64,000 nt of DNA from Flaccisagitta enflata. Its lineage: Eukaryota > Chaetognatha > Sagittoidea > Aphragmophora. Within the stretch, counting starts at the first letter, position 1; each line of letters starts with the position of its first letter. The position numbers and the translations under genes are program-made. Shown here piece by piece: positions 12,271 through 64,000 of the stretch. The DNA is taken from the NCBI GenBank assembly GCA_965153355.1, contig OZ231126.1, positions 77,438,001 to 77,502,000 of the forward strand. The letters run 5' to 3'. The notes under the pieces are model-generated. The model was not told the origin of the DNA. It made no database searches and saw only the letters and a program-made list of their open reading frames with translations.

Positions 12271-12424
12271 AACTTGCAAATTCTGGACTGTGGTGGACGG
12301 ATGGACGGATGGACGGATGGACTGACCTACCAACCAACGTGGCAGGTTGTAGAGTCACTTCTTACAAACCTTTTTTTGTCTCATCTTCGGTCAACTGACG
12401 CCTATGCTGACACTAACGCCTGCG

Positions 12425-12950
12425 CCGACGAAGAAGATGATAAAACGGAAGAAGATGGTGGAGATAAAAGAGATAAAGCATATAAAGAAAAAGAAAAAGA
12501 AAAAGAAAAAGAAGAAAAAGAAAAAGAAAGAAGAAAAAGAAGAAGAAGAAAGAGAAAAGAAGAAGAAGAAGAAAATGAAAGAAAAAAAGGAGAAGAAGAT
12601 GAGAAAGAAGATGGAGAGATGAAGAAGAGAACAAGACAGAAGAAGAAGAAGAAGAAGAAGAAGAAGAAGAAGAAGAAGAAGAGAAGAAGAAGAAGAAGAA
12701 GGAGAAGATACCATGAAAGAATTGCAATTATTGTTGTCATTATAATCATCTTTCACTTATCAACAGACGACATCTAGTCAAATTCGTCATTTAAAAAGCT
12801 AGAGTGAAAAAAGAAAGAAAGAAAGAAAGACGAAAGAAAGAAAGATAGAAAGAAAGAAAGAAAGAAAGAAAGGAAGAAAGGAAGAAAGGAAGTAAGGAAG
12901 AAAGAAAGAAAGAAAGAATGAATGAATGAATGAATGAATGAATGAATAAA
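12425..12950. repeat. Purine-rich (GAA)n / (GAAA)n / (AATG)n microsatellites
   Basis: AAAGAA, AAGAAG and GAA runs cover about 12430-12710. GAAA and GAAGGAA runs cover 12805-12920. A short (AATG)n run ends the tract. Overlapping frames of Lys/Glu or Phe/Ser repeats on both strands are artefacts of composition. Confidence 0.9.
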
Positions 12951-13908
12951 GGATATCTATGAAATTTCTTTCTTTATTTCAACTACAGCGACTTTTCTGT
13001 TGAAGAGACATATGGCACAGTCCTAATAACTATCTTTACATCTTGTAGTTTTCACACCAATGCGGACAAGTATAGAACCTTCAAATACATATGAATGTAA
13101 ATGTATATGTATATAGATATATTTTGATAATGTCAGATCTATGTAAGAGTTTTCAGATACATACATATTAGATTGAAAATTCATATATCTGGTCTTTAAA
13201 GTCGCTGTGTAAATAACTGTTTAGTCTATATGCAAAACATTGATATTTTGAACTTTTTGGGTTTTCGCATTGATTTTTTTTCGAAACTACGCATTCCCAA
13301 TGATCAATATAGTGTGAACACATCTACACCTGAGTATTTGCACCAATATAGACCTTAACTGGTCGATCTTACTTCATCAAATGGTTAAATTTTGAAAAAA
13401 AAGGAAAATTTCAAACAATGTGATTATAACCTAATTTGCATAAAGATTTGACCCTGCTAACAAATTTGAATTGTGAATTCATATACAGTAATGTATAACC
13501 TACACAATGATGTATAGATATGTTGAATTTTTCTCATTTCAAAAATGGCTTATTTTACTCATGCTCTGCCTGGGAAAGCGCGAATCTTGCCTGTAGATGA
13601 ACTCAGAGACTCATTCTTTTGAGGGTGGTCAAAATACTTCAGTTATGTTATCATAAACTTATGTAATCCATTCAATAGCGGAAGTAAACCAGAGCTTTGG
13701 CCTCATTATTCGGAGAAAGAATTGGAATTTTGATCAGAATAAACATTTCAACGAAGTCAGCATAGGTCGAAGTCGGAGATTAAAAGACAGCTAAGTGTTT
13801 TGAAAAAGTTTATGGTCCACAACAATCACATTGCATTGTTCCGAGGCTGGAGAAGAAATACATGTCAGGATAGACAGGGACCAAGACTAGCCTAACAGCA
13901 ATTAATGC
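12951..13908. other. Intergenic AT-rich DNA, nothing recognised
   Basis: No exon-like frame, long inverted repeat or microsatellite was seen. It separates the first and second XKR-like genes. Confidence 0.4.
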
Positions 13909-13910
13909 TA

Positions 13911-14896
13911 CAGTAGATGTCGTCTAGACTTAGAAATACTGGGGAATTCATTACAAGAAGACAAAAGAAATTGAAAGACTGATATTTAAAATATAAACTA
14001 ATAAAAAGATGTTATATTGCCCATGGGTGTTGGTTGCCATGGAAACACAATTCCGTGTACTCATACTAAATATCAATATTTTGAAAATTTTCTTAAGGGA
14101 ACATTGTTTGAAAAAAAAATTTGCTTCAACTTTTCAACATTATGTTCTGTAAAATACCACGCGTATCAAAAAAAAAGACGCACTTCTAAATGGCTCATTT
14201 AGCCATAAAGGTTCAGAGAAACTAATAAAAATCTTAGACCATTTTAAAGCCCTTCGAAAGTACTTTCATTTGGCGCCAATCTGGTATTTCTATCTTTTTT
14301 CGTTTAGAAATGGCATTATTTTCAGTAAAAATGTTGCCTGTTTCAGTTTCGCAATCCTTATGTAGAATGTGCATTTCAGCAAAATAGTGCTTCTCTTTGC
14401 AGAGCTCTAGCTCCTAAACCGTTTGAGACACAGACCTGGGGTTGGTCTAGAATGAAAGATTTTTTGAAAATCTTCAAAAATAACTTAAGTGAAAACAGTT
14501 AAAATTATTTTTTTAATCTCTTTTAATCATAAATCAAGGGGTGCGTCTTTTTTTTTGATACGCGTGGTATCGTTTGTTTGGTGGTTGCTAAGGAGCATCA
14601 CAGGGCTGTCACACATAGTTACGCTCCCTAGCAAGCGCTAAACAAGCAATATTCTTACAGAATATATTGTAGGAAAGCTGTAGAAAGTTTTACTTCAAAT
14701 AATATTCTCTCAAAAAATTTCAAAAAATATTATTACTTTAGCATGAATATATAGAAATATGTTTCCATGGCAACCAATACCCAGGAGCAATTAAGCACAA
14801 TTTTATTAGTCTATATTTCAAATATTAGTCTCTCAAGTTTATTTGTTTTCCTGTAATGAATTCCCCCGTATTTCCAAGTCTAGATGACATCTATGG
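13911..14896. mobile_element. Palindromic MITE, family CAGTAGATC, copy 2 (interrupted)
   Basis: Same ends and landmark blocks as the copy at 71-633 (CAGTAGATGTCGTCTAGACT; GGTTGCCATGGAAACACA; TTCCATGGCAACCAATACCC). TA abuts both ends. It is longer than its relatives because a second element is inserted at 14157-14567. The right terminus is mutated (CTATGG instead of CTACTG). Confidence 0.8.
14157..14567. mobile_element. Nested MITE inside the CAGTAGATC element
   Basis: Terminal inverted repeats CCACGCGTATCAAAAAAAAA and TTTTTTTTTGATACGCGTGG continue with GACGCAC on the inside. TA duplicates flank it (14155-14156, 14568-14569). Removing 14157-14569 restores the outer element's TTCTGTAARAATRTCG block as in copies 1 and 3. 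The ~411-bp interior has no coding capacity. Confidence 0.8.
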
Positions 14897-14897
14897 T

Positions 14898-15200
14898 ATG
14901 TCATAGAAAAGATCTCTATCACAGGGATATGACCCAAAATTATGTTTTCAGATGGTCCCTGAAACAAAATTAGCCCTGAAACCCCGATAAATTGGCGCCG
15001 CCACCTGCCCCTACTCCCATGATAAAAGAAAAATAATAAAAATTCTTCCTGTGCATGGGTTATGAGGAAGGTGGCGGCGGTAATTTTCAGAGGTCCCAGG
15101 ACCAAATTTTTGCTGTGGTTTATCTGTATACATGAGTTTGAGTCATGTCCCTCTGAAAGAGAACTTTCCAATGACTTTGCAATAACTCTTGTTTTGCTGA
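14898..15200. mobile_element. Diverged relative of the 36.9-kb MITE
   Basis: Blocks GATCTCTATCACAGGGATAT and GACCCAAAATTATG, an AGATGGTCC box and GCCGCCACCTGCCC followed by its complement near 15070 match the palindromic element at 36892-39129. The order is the same but the sequence is diverged. Confidence 0.45.
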
Positions 15201-15316
15201 CCGAGACCTCTCTCAAAGCAAAGGTACAGATTTGTCGTCAGGGCCATAGTTTCTGACTCGATGCTTAAATTGGAGCACTGTGACGTCCGTTGTTCTCGCC
15301 GTGACTCACAAGCTTA

Positions 15317-15500
15317 CAAGGCCGAATACAAGGCTACCCTAGCCGCGTGCGTGTGGGCACTGGGCAGGGCGATTGAATTAATCAATCATTTGGGCAAGAG
15401 GGCAGTAACCGGCTATGAACAACAAAAGACAGAGTGTTTCAGAATGGAAGACCAACCGACAGTCATAGTGGTTTATTGGTCGCGTGCATGCGACTGAATA
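15317..15500 (+). mobile_element. Family A structured repeat (15.3 kb)
   Basis: ACAAGGCCGAATACAAGGCT, CTAGCCGCGTGCGTGTGGGC, and a terminal hairpin GTCGCG/TGCGAC around TGCA followed by TGAAT. The GACC tract is very short (ACCAACCGACAG), so tract length varies widely among copies. It lies about 320 bp upstream of the XKR-like start codon. Confidence 0.65.
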
Positions 15501-15819
15501 GCGTGATCACGCGTTTTCTGCCCCTTCACACCTCGTGCGCACACGCGAATATCCCCCGCGGTACATGTTTTGCTCCGTGTTGTGTGGACCTGTCATTGCA
15601 AACTGATCATTTCCCGAAGACCGGAATATTCCCGGATAACAATTAGTTAGTTGCATTAGTTCCTCGGAGCTGCGATATGCGGGTGAATCTCGTATCTTTT
15701 CAGTGTTTCATTAGCTGTTGAAATACAGAGAGTGAAAAAACCAATGATCAAGAGAATGTTTAGTTACAAAAAAAAAAAAAACCTGAACGCTGTCTGATAA
15801 AAGAAAAGACGCCCTCAAA

Positions 15820-43882
<28,063 letters not shown>

Positions 43883-43990
43883 TTCTGTTCGACTCTATTG
43901 ATTGATGTATTGATTGACTAATTGATTGAATGCGGCTGTGGCTATGGCTATGGCTTTAGAGAATGATATATCGTTTGATTGCTTGCCTGC

Positions 43991-44043
<53 letters not shown>

Positions 44044-44620
44044 GGATCGATTCTCATCAGTTCTAACTAAGTTGTCCAGGTGAATATTTAGTCTTTACTA
44101 TTCCTATTGTTTTAATTCCTCTTGTTTTTTTTTCTCGCAATTCTTTTTCCTTTGAAATTTTGAAGTGATGGAATATTTCTGTCGTTGAATATTTTTCCAA
44201 ATATACATAAATACATGACATTCATTGGGTGTGACTCAGGGCATTTGAACTCTATTTTCACTCCCGAACAAATTGCGTTAAGACTATAACAGTTTCAAAT
44301 AATCAGTTATTCTCATGTCAACAAGCTATAAGCTTCCCTTGTTGAAAATAGAAAGTGGCTTAAGCGAAAGTTTAGATTTCAAGCCAGGCCAAGAAACAGA
44401 TTTGGGCGTTAGGCCGGAGTCAAGGCTTTGGTTTGGTTAGGCCAGGAGATGGGGCTTGACGTCTAAAAGCAAAGATTGGCGCTCTAAGACCTAGAGTTAG
44501 GATACAAGGCCTATGAAACGCATTTACATGTGCACTATTTTATCACAAGCCTCAAATTTTAGACTAGGTACTAAATAGTAAATACGAGCGTTTGGGCTCG
44601 TGTCACCGCCTCAAACCTTT
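43883..44620. other. Intergenic region after the XKR-like gene
   Basis: (GATT)n microsatellite at 43990-44041. No canonical AATAAA is visible close to the stop. No other gene seen. Confidence 0.5.
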
Positions 44621-44621
44621 C

Positions 44622-44745
44622 TAGATGCGTCCGTCAGGAACGCATCTCTATAAGAGAGTCTTTCCGTCGGGCGGTCGGTCCTTCGGTCCGTTACGCCTCC
44701 TTGAAAATCGCTTTTCAGCCGCGGCGATATTAAACCAAACACCCA
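44622..44745 (-). mobile_element. Family A 3' part, GATGCG stem subtype, minus orientation
   Basis: CTAGATGCGTCCGTCAGGAA then CGCATCTCTATAAGAGAGTC. Stem GATGCG/CGCATC is perfect. A CGGTCGGTCC tract follows, then AGCCGCGGCGATATTA, similar to the ATCGCCGCGGTTGAA box near 30130. Confidence 0.65.
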
Positions 44746-44887
44746 TTGGGATGTTTTGAGAGCCTCTTTTGACGCTCTGTCTTCTTATCTGTCTATCTAT
44801 TTGTCTATTCCTCCATATATCTCACATGTCTTTGCCCGGTCGGGCTGGTTTGTCATTATTTTATCACATATACCTAACTTCTTATGT

Positions 44888-45287
44888 CATGGTGCACACG
44901 AAGGGGCAATTTTCATGGTCAAGTCATCTTTGAAAAAAATTTCAACGTAAATAATTTACAATTTTTTAAAAATAGATTACATTTTCACTGCATATTATAA
45001 AATTTTTTTGCATCGACAAACATTTATATGTACAAAATCAATATAAGAAATAAAAAAAACTTATGAAAAAATAAGAAATTTGAAAGAGAATTCTTTGACT
45101 TGTCTTGGGTGAAATTCTTAATCTGTCTCTGAATGCAAAAATTTGCATTTCCAAAAACATGGCCCTATTCTAAACACATATAAGAAAAGGGCCATGTTCT
45201 TAGAAATGCAAATTTTTGCATTCAGAGACAGATTAAGAATTTCACGCGAAATGACTTGCCAAACTTGCTGCTTGTGTGCACCGCGAC
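44888..45287. mobile_element. Palindromic MITE-like element, GGTGCACACGAAG ends
   Basis: GGTGCACACGAAGGGGCAA at the left is inverted as TTGCTGCTTGTGTGCACC at the right. The centre is an almost perfect long hairpin (AATGCAAAAATTTGCATTTC and complement, 45131-45240). No coding potential. Confidence 0.7.
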
Positions 45288-45334
45288 TTATGTTCAGTTG
45301 GCTGTATCTGAATCGTAGCCAGCAATATTATTAG

Positions 45335-45661
45335 ATGACCAATGACAAGGAAAGGGAGAGGAAACAAGTACGAGTCTCAGCGACAATGAAAACCAACGAA
45401 TCAAGTTTCCCTTTTTCATTGGACAAAAATGTTTGTTTAGACATCGGGAATCTGATCCACTCCGAAAGATATCGCATTTCGCCCCAAATACGGGTATGTC
45501 ATTTAATGTGTGTCAATTCACGACCAAATTCAACCAAGGATTTCATGTCCGCTACACAAAAGCGACTTACAAGTCACAACACACAAGCGACTCACTTCGT
45601 TACTCCTGGAACAGTTCATAACTCTTGTTTAACATTGACATTTCAACAACTTTGTGAGTAG
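45335..45661 (+). other. Non-repetitive open frames of unknown meaning
   Basis: Two overlapping frames (VSATMKTNESSFPFSLDKNV and, shifted, VCQFTTKFNQGFHVRYTKAT ending at a stop near 45621) have ordinary amino-acid composition and lie in non-repeat DNA between the XKR-like and innexin genes. No convincing splice signals or family match. Possibly a decayed exon. Confidence 0.2.
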
Positions 45662-45735
45662 TGCTGACCTAGATGCTTCGCCTGAACGATGCGAACCAAC
45701 ATACAGAGAAATTAAACTTAGTAACACAAAACCGA

Positions 45736-45737
<2 letters not shown>

Positions 45738-45767
<30 letters not shown>

Positions 45768-45796
45768 ACGCACACGCACGCACACACAAACACACA

Positions 45797-45875
<79 letters not shown>
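45738..45875. repeat. (AC)n microsatellite
   Basis: AC run with CACG and AAAC interruptions, about 240 bp upstream of the innexin start codon. Confidence 0.95.
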
Positions 45876-45876
<1 letters not shown>

Positions 45877-46115
45877 CATGAAATGATTGTAAGCGGACCA
45901 ACTGACTAAAACAGATCTTGTACCAAGGCAATAACTCGCTGGAATCCTCAAATCAAAAAGCGTTGAATCTCAGTACAGATGAAAGTTCTTAAATATCACT
46001 CCAAAATTTTGATTCAAAGCTTTGACCGCGTTGGGTCGGAGTGTAACAATATTTTTACAAATTGACTTTTTCCAGTTTTTATTGGCCTTTTTTTCAATGC
46101 TCGATGTAGTCAAAA

Positions 46116-59700
<13,585 letters not shown>

Positions 59701-59791
59701 GTTAACTTCATTTACGAATTAATGACTCCTGCACACTTCGCTGAGGAGGATACACTTTTTTTCATGCAGGGACCCTGAGGAGGGCCCAGAT

Positions 59792-59995
59792 TTTTAGTCG
59801 CGTGCACGCGACTCTACAACCCACTCTGTCCGTCGGTCTGTCCGTCGGTCTGTCCGTCGGTAACCCTTTGCTTTTTTTGTCGTTTTACGCCATTTTAAGT
59901 CATTCTAAGTCATTTTTTGTCATTTAAAGTTAATTTCAGTTAATTTATCTTCAGTCTCTTAGTCTTTTGGTCTTTTTGTCTTGTTGGCCTTGTTT
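59792..59995 (-). mobile_element. Family A repeat, AAGTCATTCT subtype
   Basis: TTTTTAGTCGCGTGCACGCG then ACTCTACAACCCACTCTGTC, CCGTCGGTCTGTCCGTCGGT tract, short AAGTCATTCT array, TTGTTGGCCTTGTTTG end. Perfect stem. Confidence 0.7.
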
Positions 59996-60011
59996 GCTAA
60001 TATTGGACTTC

Positions 60012-60102
60012 CAATAAGGGCGGCTAATCGCCGTAGGAAAAAAGTCGTAAATGCTCCTGGAGAAAATGAGAGAGAAAAAGAGAGCGAAAGAGAAAAAAAA
60101 AG

Positions 60103-60194
<92 letters not shown>

Positions 60195-60545
60195 CAGACA
60201 GACAGACAGACAGAGAGAGAGAGACAGACAGAGAGAGAGAGAGAGAGAGAGAGACTTCAATTAACTCGATTCCGCGTTTTGGGGAAAAATGAGAAAAATG
60301 CGAAAAAATAAAAAAAGATTTAAAAAATCATAGCTCCAAAATTATCGATCGCACAGAATTCTGCTTGGCGTCATCTGAAAGAGGAGAATTAGCTCTTTCT
60401 TAGCTATCAATTTCATGCGTAGTCCCGTTCTGCCCCCAAAATGTATCAACTTCCCCAAACGCTTCATAATACATAGGGAAATCCGTTTTTCTCTGCAGGA
60501 CTCAAAAAGACCGAAGGGACTTCGTCTCTTCGACTTTTTTCCAAA
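60012..60545 (-). mobile_element. GGAAAAAAGTCG family, minus copy with (GA)n inside
   Basis: GCGGCTAATCGCCGTAGGAA then AAAAGTCGTAAATG at left. GACTCAAAAAGACCGAAGGG and ACTTCGTCTCTTCGACTTTT TTCC at right. Interrupted by GA/CAGA microsatellites (60110-60255). Confidence 0.7.
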
Positions 60546-61100
60546 TCAATTCTATATTTCTAAGCCGTTTTTTTAATTTTTGCTATTGATTTGCATCTTA
60601 TGCATCAAAAAAGACATTTTCCCAGATCAGGAGTCTTGACCATTTTTTTTCAACCTTGGGTTTGTTCCTGGACGCCGTGATATACCACCTTTATTTTTGT
60701 TCATGTAAATGAATTGCTATCTATTGACACTCACTTAATGATCAATGTTTTTTAACTTGATGCTTTAATGTAGAATGATGTGCAAGGTATTGTATTGTAA
60801 TGGTCGAGAATTTACATGATCATGACAACAGAGAATTGCAAAAACTGCAGTGACTCTATGCTTCATCAGAAGCAAAGAACGCGCATTCGAACAAATGCGC
60901 GTTTTAATTCATTTGGATAGACATACAAAATTAGTTTTCACTGAAGATTCATTTTTTGAAATTGCCAAGAAGCATAGTTTTCCCAATCGGCCATCACAAA
61001 ACTGTGCATCCACCTGTTTAAGAAATCATGACAATGAGGCTGTATTGTGGTGACAAAAAATCTGTTTTTGTCTCGTTAAATTCTCGGGATCTATATAATA

Positions 61101-61252
61101 CAAGGCCGGATGCACGGCTACCGAAGTCGCGTGCAGGTGGGCAGGGGCTAACTATTTGGGCTGGAGCAGTGAGGTCAAAGAAAAAAAAGTAGAACGTGAC
61201 TGACCGACCGACCGACCAATCGACCGACGGACAAACAAAGTGGGTTGGAGCG
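61101..61252 (+). mobile_element. Family A repeat, 3' end degraded
   Basis: ACAAGGCCGGATGCACGGCT, GAAGTCGCGTGCAGGTGGGC, GACCGACCGACCGACCAATC tract; the terminal hairpin is not recognisable. Confidence 0.65.
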
Positions 61253-61291
61253 TGAGCGTGAATGCTACCATCGATAAAATTTTTTTCTCAC

Positions 61292-61499
61292 CTTCATAAT
61301 TGACCTTCGAGATAGAGGAGGGAACGCCAAAATGCTCCTTTCGATTCAGTTTCCTGGATTTGGAGCGAAGGTGACGTGACTGAAACTCTTTTTGTCTTTG
61401 GTCGATCTTTTCCCCCCATTGAACCATCTTGCTCACGAGTTGCGACTTTTCGACCAATTGAGCCTCTTTGACTTTGCCCAAAGCACGTAACTGAGTCAT
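61292..61499 (-). CDS. Candidate minus-strand exon, hydrophilic, unrecognised
   Basis: Minus-strand frame with ordinary codon composition: LRALGKVKEAQLVEKSQLVS then a basic QSRHLRSKSRKLNRKEHFGV stretch, ending at a strong donor GAAG|GTGAGA (plus coordinates 61291-61290). A possible acceptor TGCTCATGACTCAG precedes TTACGTGC, or it may start at the ATG. It lies in non-repeat DNA inside the innexin gene on the opposite strand. No family recognised. Confidence 0.35.
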
Positions 61500-61554
61500 G
61501 AGCAGGAAATAACGTCAAATCATCAGAATGTCAAAATTTTTTAAAGTACCTGTA

Positions 61555-62115
61555 CAGTAGATCTCGTCTAGACTTGACATAATGGGGGCAAGCATTGTGA
61601 AAAGATGAACGAAATTAGAGAAGTGATATTTTGATCATAGATTAATCAAAGGATGCTTAATGCCCCATGATAGCTGGTTGCCATGGAAATACATTTTCAT
61701 ATATTCTCGCTAAAATATCAATATTTTGAGACTTTTTTAGGGAACATTGCTTAAAATGAAATTTGCTATAACTTTCCTACAGTATGTTCTGTAAGAATGT
61801 CGCTCATTTGGCCGTTGCTAGGGAGCGTATCCATGTGTGACAACCCCCAGCAACCGCTAAACGAGCGACATTCTTACAGAACATACTGTGGGAAAGTTGT
61901 AGCAAATTCAATTTTGAAAAATGTTCCCTCAAAAGATTTCTCAAAATATAGATATTTTAGCAAAAATACAAAGACATGCGTTTCCATGGCAACCAGCTAT
62001 CATGGGCAATAAAGCATCCCTTTATTAGTCTATATTTCAAATATCACTCCCCTGGCTTCATTTATTTTTCTACAATGCTTGCCCCCGTTATCTCAAGTCT
62101 AGACGAGATCTACTG
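61555..62115. mobile_element. Palindromic TA-flanked MITE, family CAGTAGATC, copy 3
   Basis: CAGTAGATCTCGTCTAGACT inverted at the right end, TA at 61553-61554 and 62116-62117. 561 bp, closely similar to the copy at 71-633, including the unpaired GTATCYATGTGTGACAAC centre. Confidence 0.9.
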
Positions 62116-62479
62116 TATTTCTTGCATTTATCGCCCCCCTCTAATTAGCACCCCCCCTTTTTCATGAAAGAATGAGTTAATGATGAGGGTGATTATTTCA
62201 ATTTATTTGAAAAAAAAATTCAAAGAAGATTTATAGGATAATAGGTTTTTCAGCAAAAATTATATGAGAATAAGATGCAATACAACAAAACGTTCTCTTC
62301 TTTTAGTAATTTTTTTAATTGAATTGTAAAATTCATAAAACATTTTTTTTCAGACATAAAGGAATAGAGGGCGCTGATTGCAGGGTAAAAATAGCAATGT
62401 TTGATTTCAATATCAAAAGCGCCTGGGGTGCTAATTACAAGAAATATGGTATTTGCCATAATTTGGATAAAAGTTGAAG

Positions 62480-62997
62480 TTCAAAGTTCTTCGACTTTTT
62501 TAGACCTGCGGAGAAATTTAGTTTTCTTTTTTAGGTTTGAGTCTTTTGAAGAAGTTGATAAGCATCCCCGGGCAAAACGGGCTCTTGCATGAAATCAATA
62601 GCTAAAAAAGAGCTGACTTTTTTCTTTCAGATGGCGCTAGGCAAAATCTGTGCGATCAATAGTTTTTGTATCATATATTTTTTATTTATTTTCTAATTTT
62701 TTGAATTTTTTTTATTTCTTTTTAAAGAAAAATATTTTTCATTGATCCTGATTTTGAGCTCTGTGTAACAGAACAAAGCCGCATACACGGCTACCCCAGT
62801 TGCATATAAGTGGGCAGGAGCAATGCTGGAGAAAGTCATTGGAGCATTTGAGCAGGAGCGGTAGGCTCCATAAGCTCAAAAATGCAAAAAAAGTAAAAAG
62901 AAAGTCAGCACATCGATTAACTTTTAAGATGCTAGCTTTCAAATACTTTGCATTTTACCCCGCTTGCTTATGGTTTTTGATGATGAATAAGGGGTCT

Positions 62998-63063
<66 letters not shown>

Positions 63064-63165
63064 TTCTCTTTCTCCCTCTCTCTTTCGTTTGCTCATTTTC
63101 TTCGTTTCTGTCTTTCTCTCAGCATTTACGACTTTTTTCCTACGGCGATTAGCCGTCTTTAGTGG
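62480..63165 (+). mobile_element. GGAAAAAAGTCG family, plus copy with family A insertion
   Basis: CAAAGTTCTTCGACTTTTTT left region, TTTGAAGAAGTTGATAAGCA aligned with 19150, and GCATTTACGACTTTTTTCCT then ACGGCGATTAGCCGTC at right. A family A copy (62774-62910) and a (TC)n run (62999-63060) sit inside. Confidence 0.65.
62774..62910 (+). mobile_element. Family A repeat fragment
   Basis: ACAAAGCCGCATACACGGCT, CAGTTGCATATAAGTGGGCA, GGAGCAATGCTGGAGAAAGT; the 3' tract and hairpin are lost. Confidence 0.55.
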
Positions 63166-63549
63166 TATTAGTGATAGGAGTCTTTACTGTATCTTGACGT
63201 TGGTTACGTAGGTCTTGACGTAGGTCTTTTAGATGTACATTGTATATTGCTCAGTATACACTGTTCATTGTCTAGTTCTTCTGATTTACACAATTTTTGA
63301 TCGATAGCATTAAAGATGTGGAAGCGGTTGAACGCTGCCAATTTGGAGGATGGGATAGCAACTAGTGCTTGATCTGTAAAACGGAAGCGGAAGCGATGGA
63401 AGTGGCATGAAAAGCGACCGCTTCAACATCCCTCTAAAGATATAGCATACTTGCTGACTGAATGACGTGTTCATGCCACCGACTTTTTGGTTCATGTCTT
63501 TCGCTAGATCGCTTTGTCCCAATGGAGCTCTATGAAGCATGAAGGAAAA

Positions 63550-63698
63550 CGAGGCTAAGTAGGCCGATAAGGCGAAAAGGTGCGACGCGTGGGTCGTCGA
63601 ACGAATGCGTTACCCGAACAACGGACCAACTGACCGACCGACCAACGGACCGACGGACACAGCCAGTTATTGAGATGCTTTGTCGCACCTAAAAACGC
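63550..63698 (+). mobile_element. Family A-like repeat with a divergent end
   Basis: AACGAGGCTAAGTAGGCCGA 5' part (also seen as ACAAGGCCAAGTAGGCCAAC near 27975), GACCGACCGACCAACGGACC tract, TTGAGATGCTTTGTCGCACC then TAAAAAC. Confidence 0.55.
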
Positions 63699-64000
63699 AT
63701 AAATGAATAAATGGCACGGGCGGGGACAAGCAAAACCTGAGTGAATTTACTTTTGGGAATGTTGCTTTCCCTACGATTTTCCCGGTTAATACTAATTACT
63801 CCAGTCATTTTCATCATCAGTATAGCGGCCCTAACCTATCAACAAGCGCCATCTCGACGATGAAAAGCCGAGAAATTATTTCCGAGGGAAAAAGAAAACA
63901 ATTTTTAACCCCAAAGCGGATCAATTCTTTTTATGTGTTGAACCGTGACCCCAATGAGCATCCATGCCCGCGCCATTTTTCTGTTGCTATTTTGTTTAGC
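63699..64000 (+). other. Window edge, no supported gene
   Basis: Non-repetitive sequence. A frame open from about 63820 to the edge exists after TCATCATCAG, but it does not look like the next innexin segment (it enters in the wrong phase and lacks the expected helix). Confidence 0.3.

Noticed and set aside
12205-12777. 190-aa Lys/Glu-rich frame on + and Phe/Ser/Leu frames on -
   Set aside because: Composition artefact of the GAA/GAAA tracts; starts inside a degraded family A copy and no splice or homology support.
63820-64000. Open frame running to the window edge as the next innexin exon
   Set aside because: Acceptor phase does not match the phase-2 exit of exon 5 and the translation lacks the expected second-loop and fourth-helix pattern.

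Overview
The window is a stretch of a large, repeat-rich animal genome. Three things point to this. Genes are split into short exons by kilobase-scale introns with GT-AG borders. The only intact long open frames belong to a non-LTR retrotransposon of the Jockey/CR1 type. Dinucleotide, trinucleotide and tetranucleotide microsatellites are extraordinarily dense. An innexin gene fits an invertebrate metazoan; I cannot name the species or phylum.

Three host genes can be assembled by hand, all on the plus strand. (1) 7980-8197 is the last coding exon of an upstream gene whose other exons lie left of the window. (2) 15820-43882 is an apparently complete gene of at least 12 exons encoding an XK-related (XKR, phospholipid scramblase-like) membrane protein. 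Splice phases agree at every junction and give about 594 aa, or about 704 aa if an acidic optional exon is used. Its last exon is clearly homologous to 7980-8197, so genes 1 and 2 look like tandem paralogues. (3) 46116-59700 is the 5' part (5 exons, about 247 aa) of an innexin gap-junction gene that runs off the right edge.

Layout: 1-7.9 kb holds palindromic MITEs and a ~527-bp tandem array. 8.0-8.2 kb is the paralogue's last exon. 8.2-15.8 kb is intergenic MITEs and microsatellites. 15.8-43.9 kb is the XKR-like gene; its introns contain a Jockey-like element (ORF1 21324-23168, ORF2 23161-25917), a nested hAT-like/Tc1-like pair and many repeats. 46.1-64 kb is the innexin gene; its second intron contains a complex nested palindrome (49.05-53.7 kb).

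The most striking non-genic signal is one short structured repeat, called family A here, present in roughly 30 full or partial copies in both orientations. It starts near ACAAGGCCGGATACACGG, contains a variable tract of 4-bp GACC/GGAC/AACC words, and ends in a hairpin followed by TAAAAA. The hairpin stem changes by compensatory substitutions among copies (GTCGCG/CGCGAC, GTTGCG/CGCAAC, GATGCG/CGCATC). One copy sits in one arm of an inverted repeat, so the other arm supplies an empty site. A non-autonomous Helitron/Helentron-like element is my preferred explanation, but this is inference.

Other layers are several TA-flanked palindromic MITE families (Tc1/mariner style), a hAT-like insertion with a perfect 8-bp target duplication, a family bounded by GGAAAAAAGTCG / CGACTTTTTTCC, and a family with palindromic GGGCAGCGGCCCC ends and CTCAGGCCT-type minisatellite cores. 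No rRNA, tRNA or CRISPR array was recognised.
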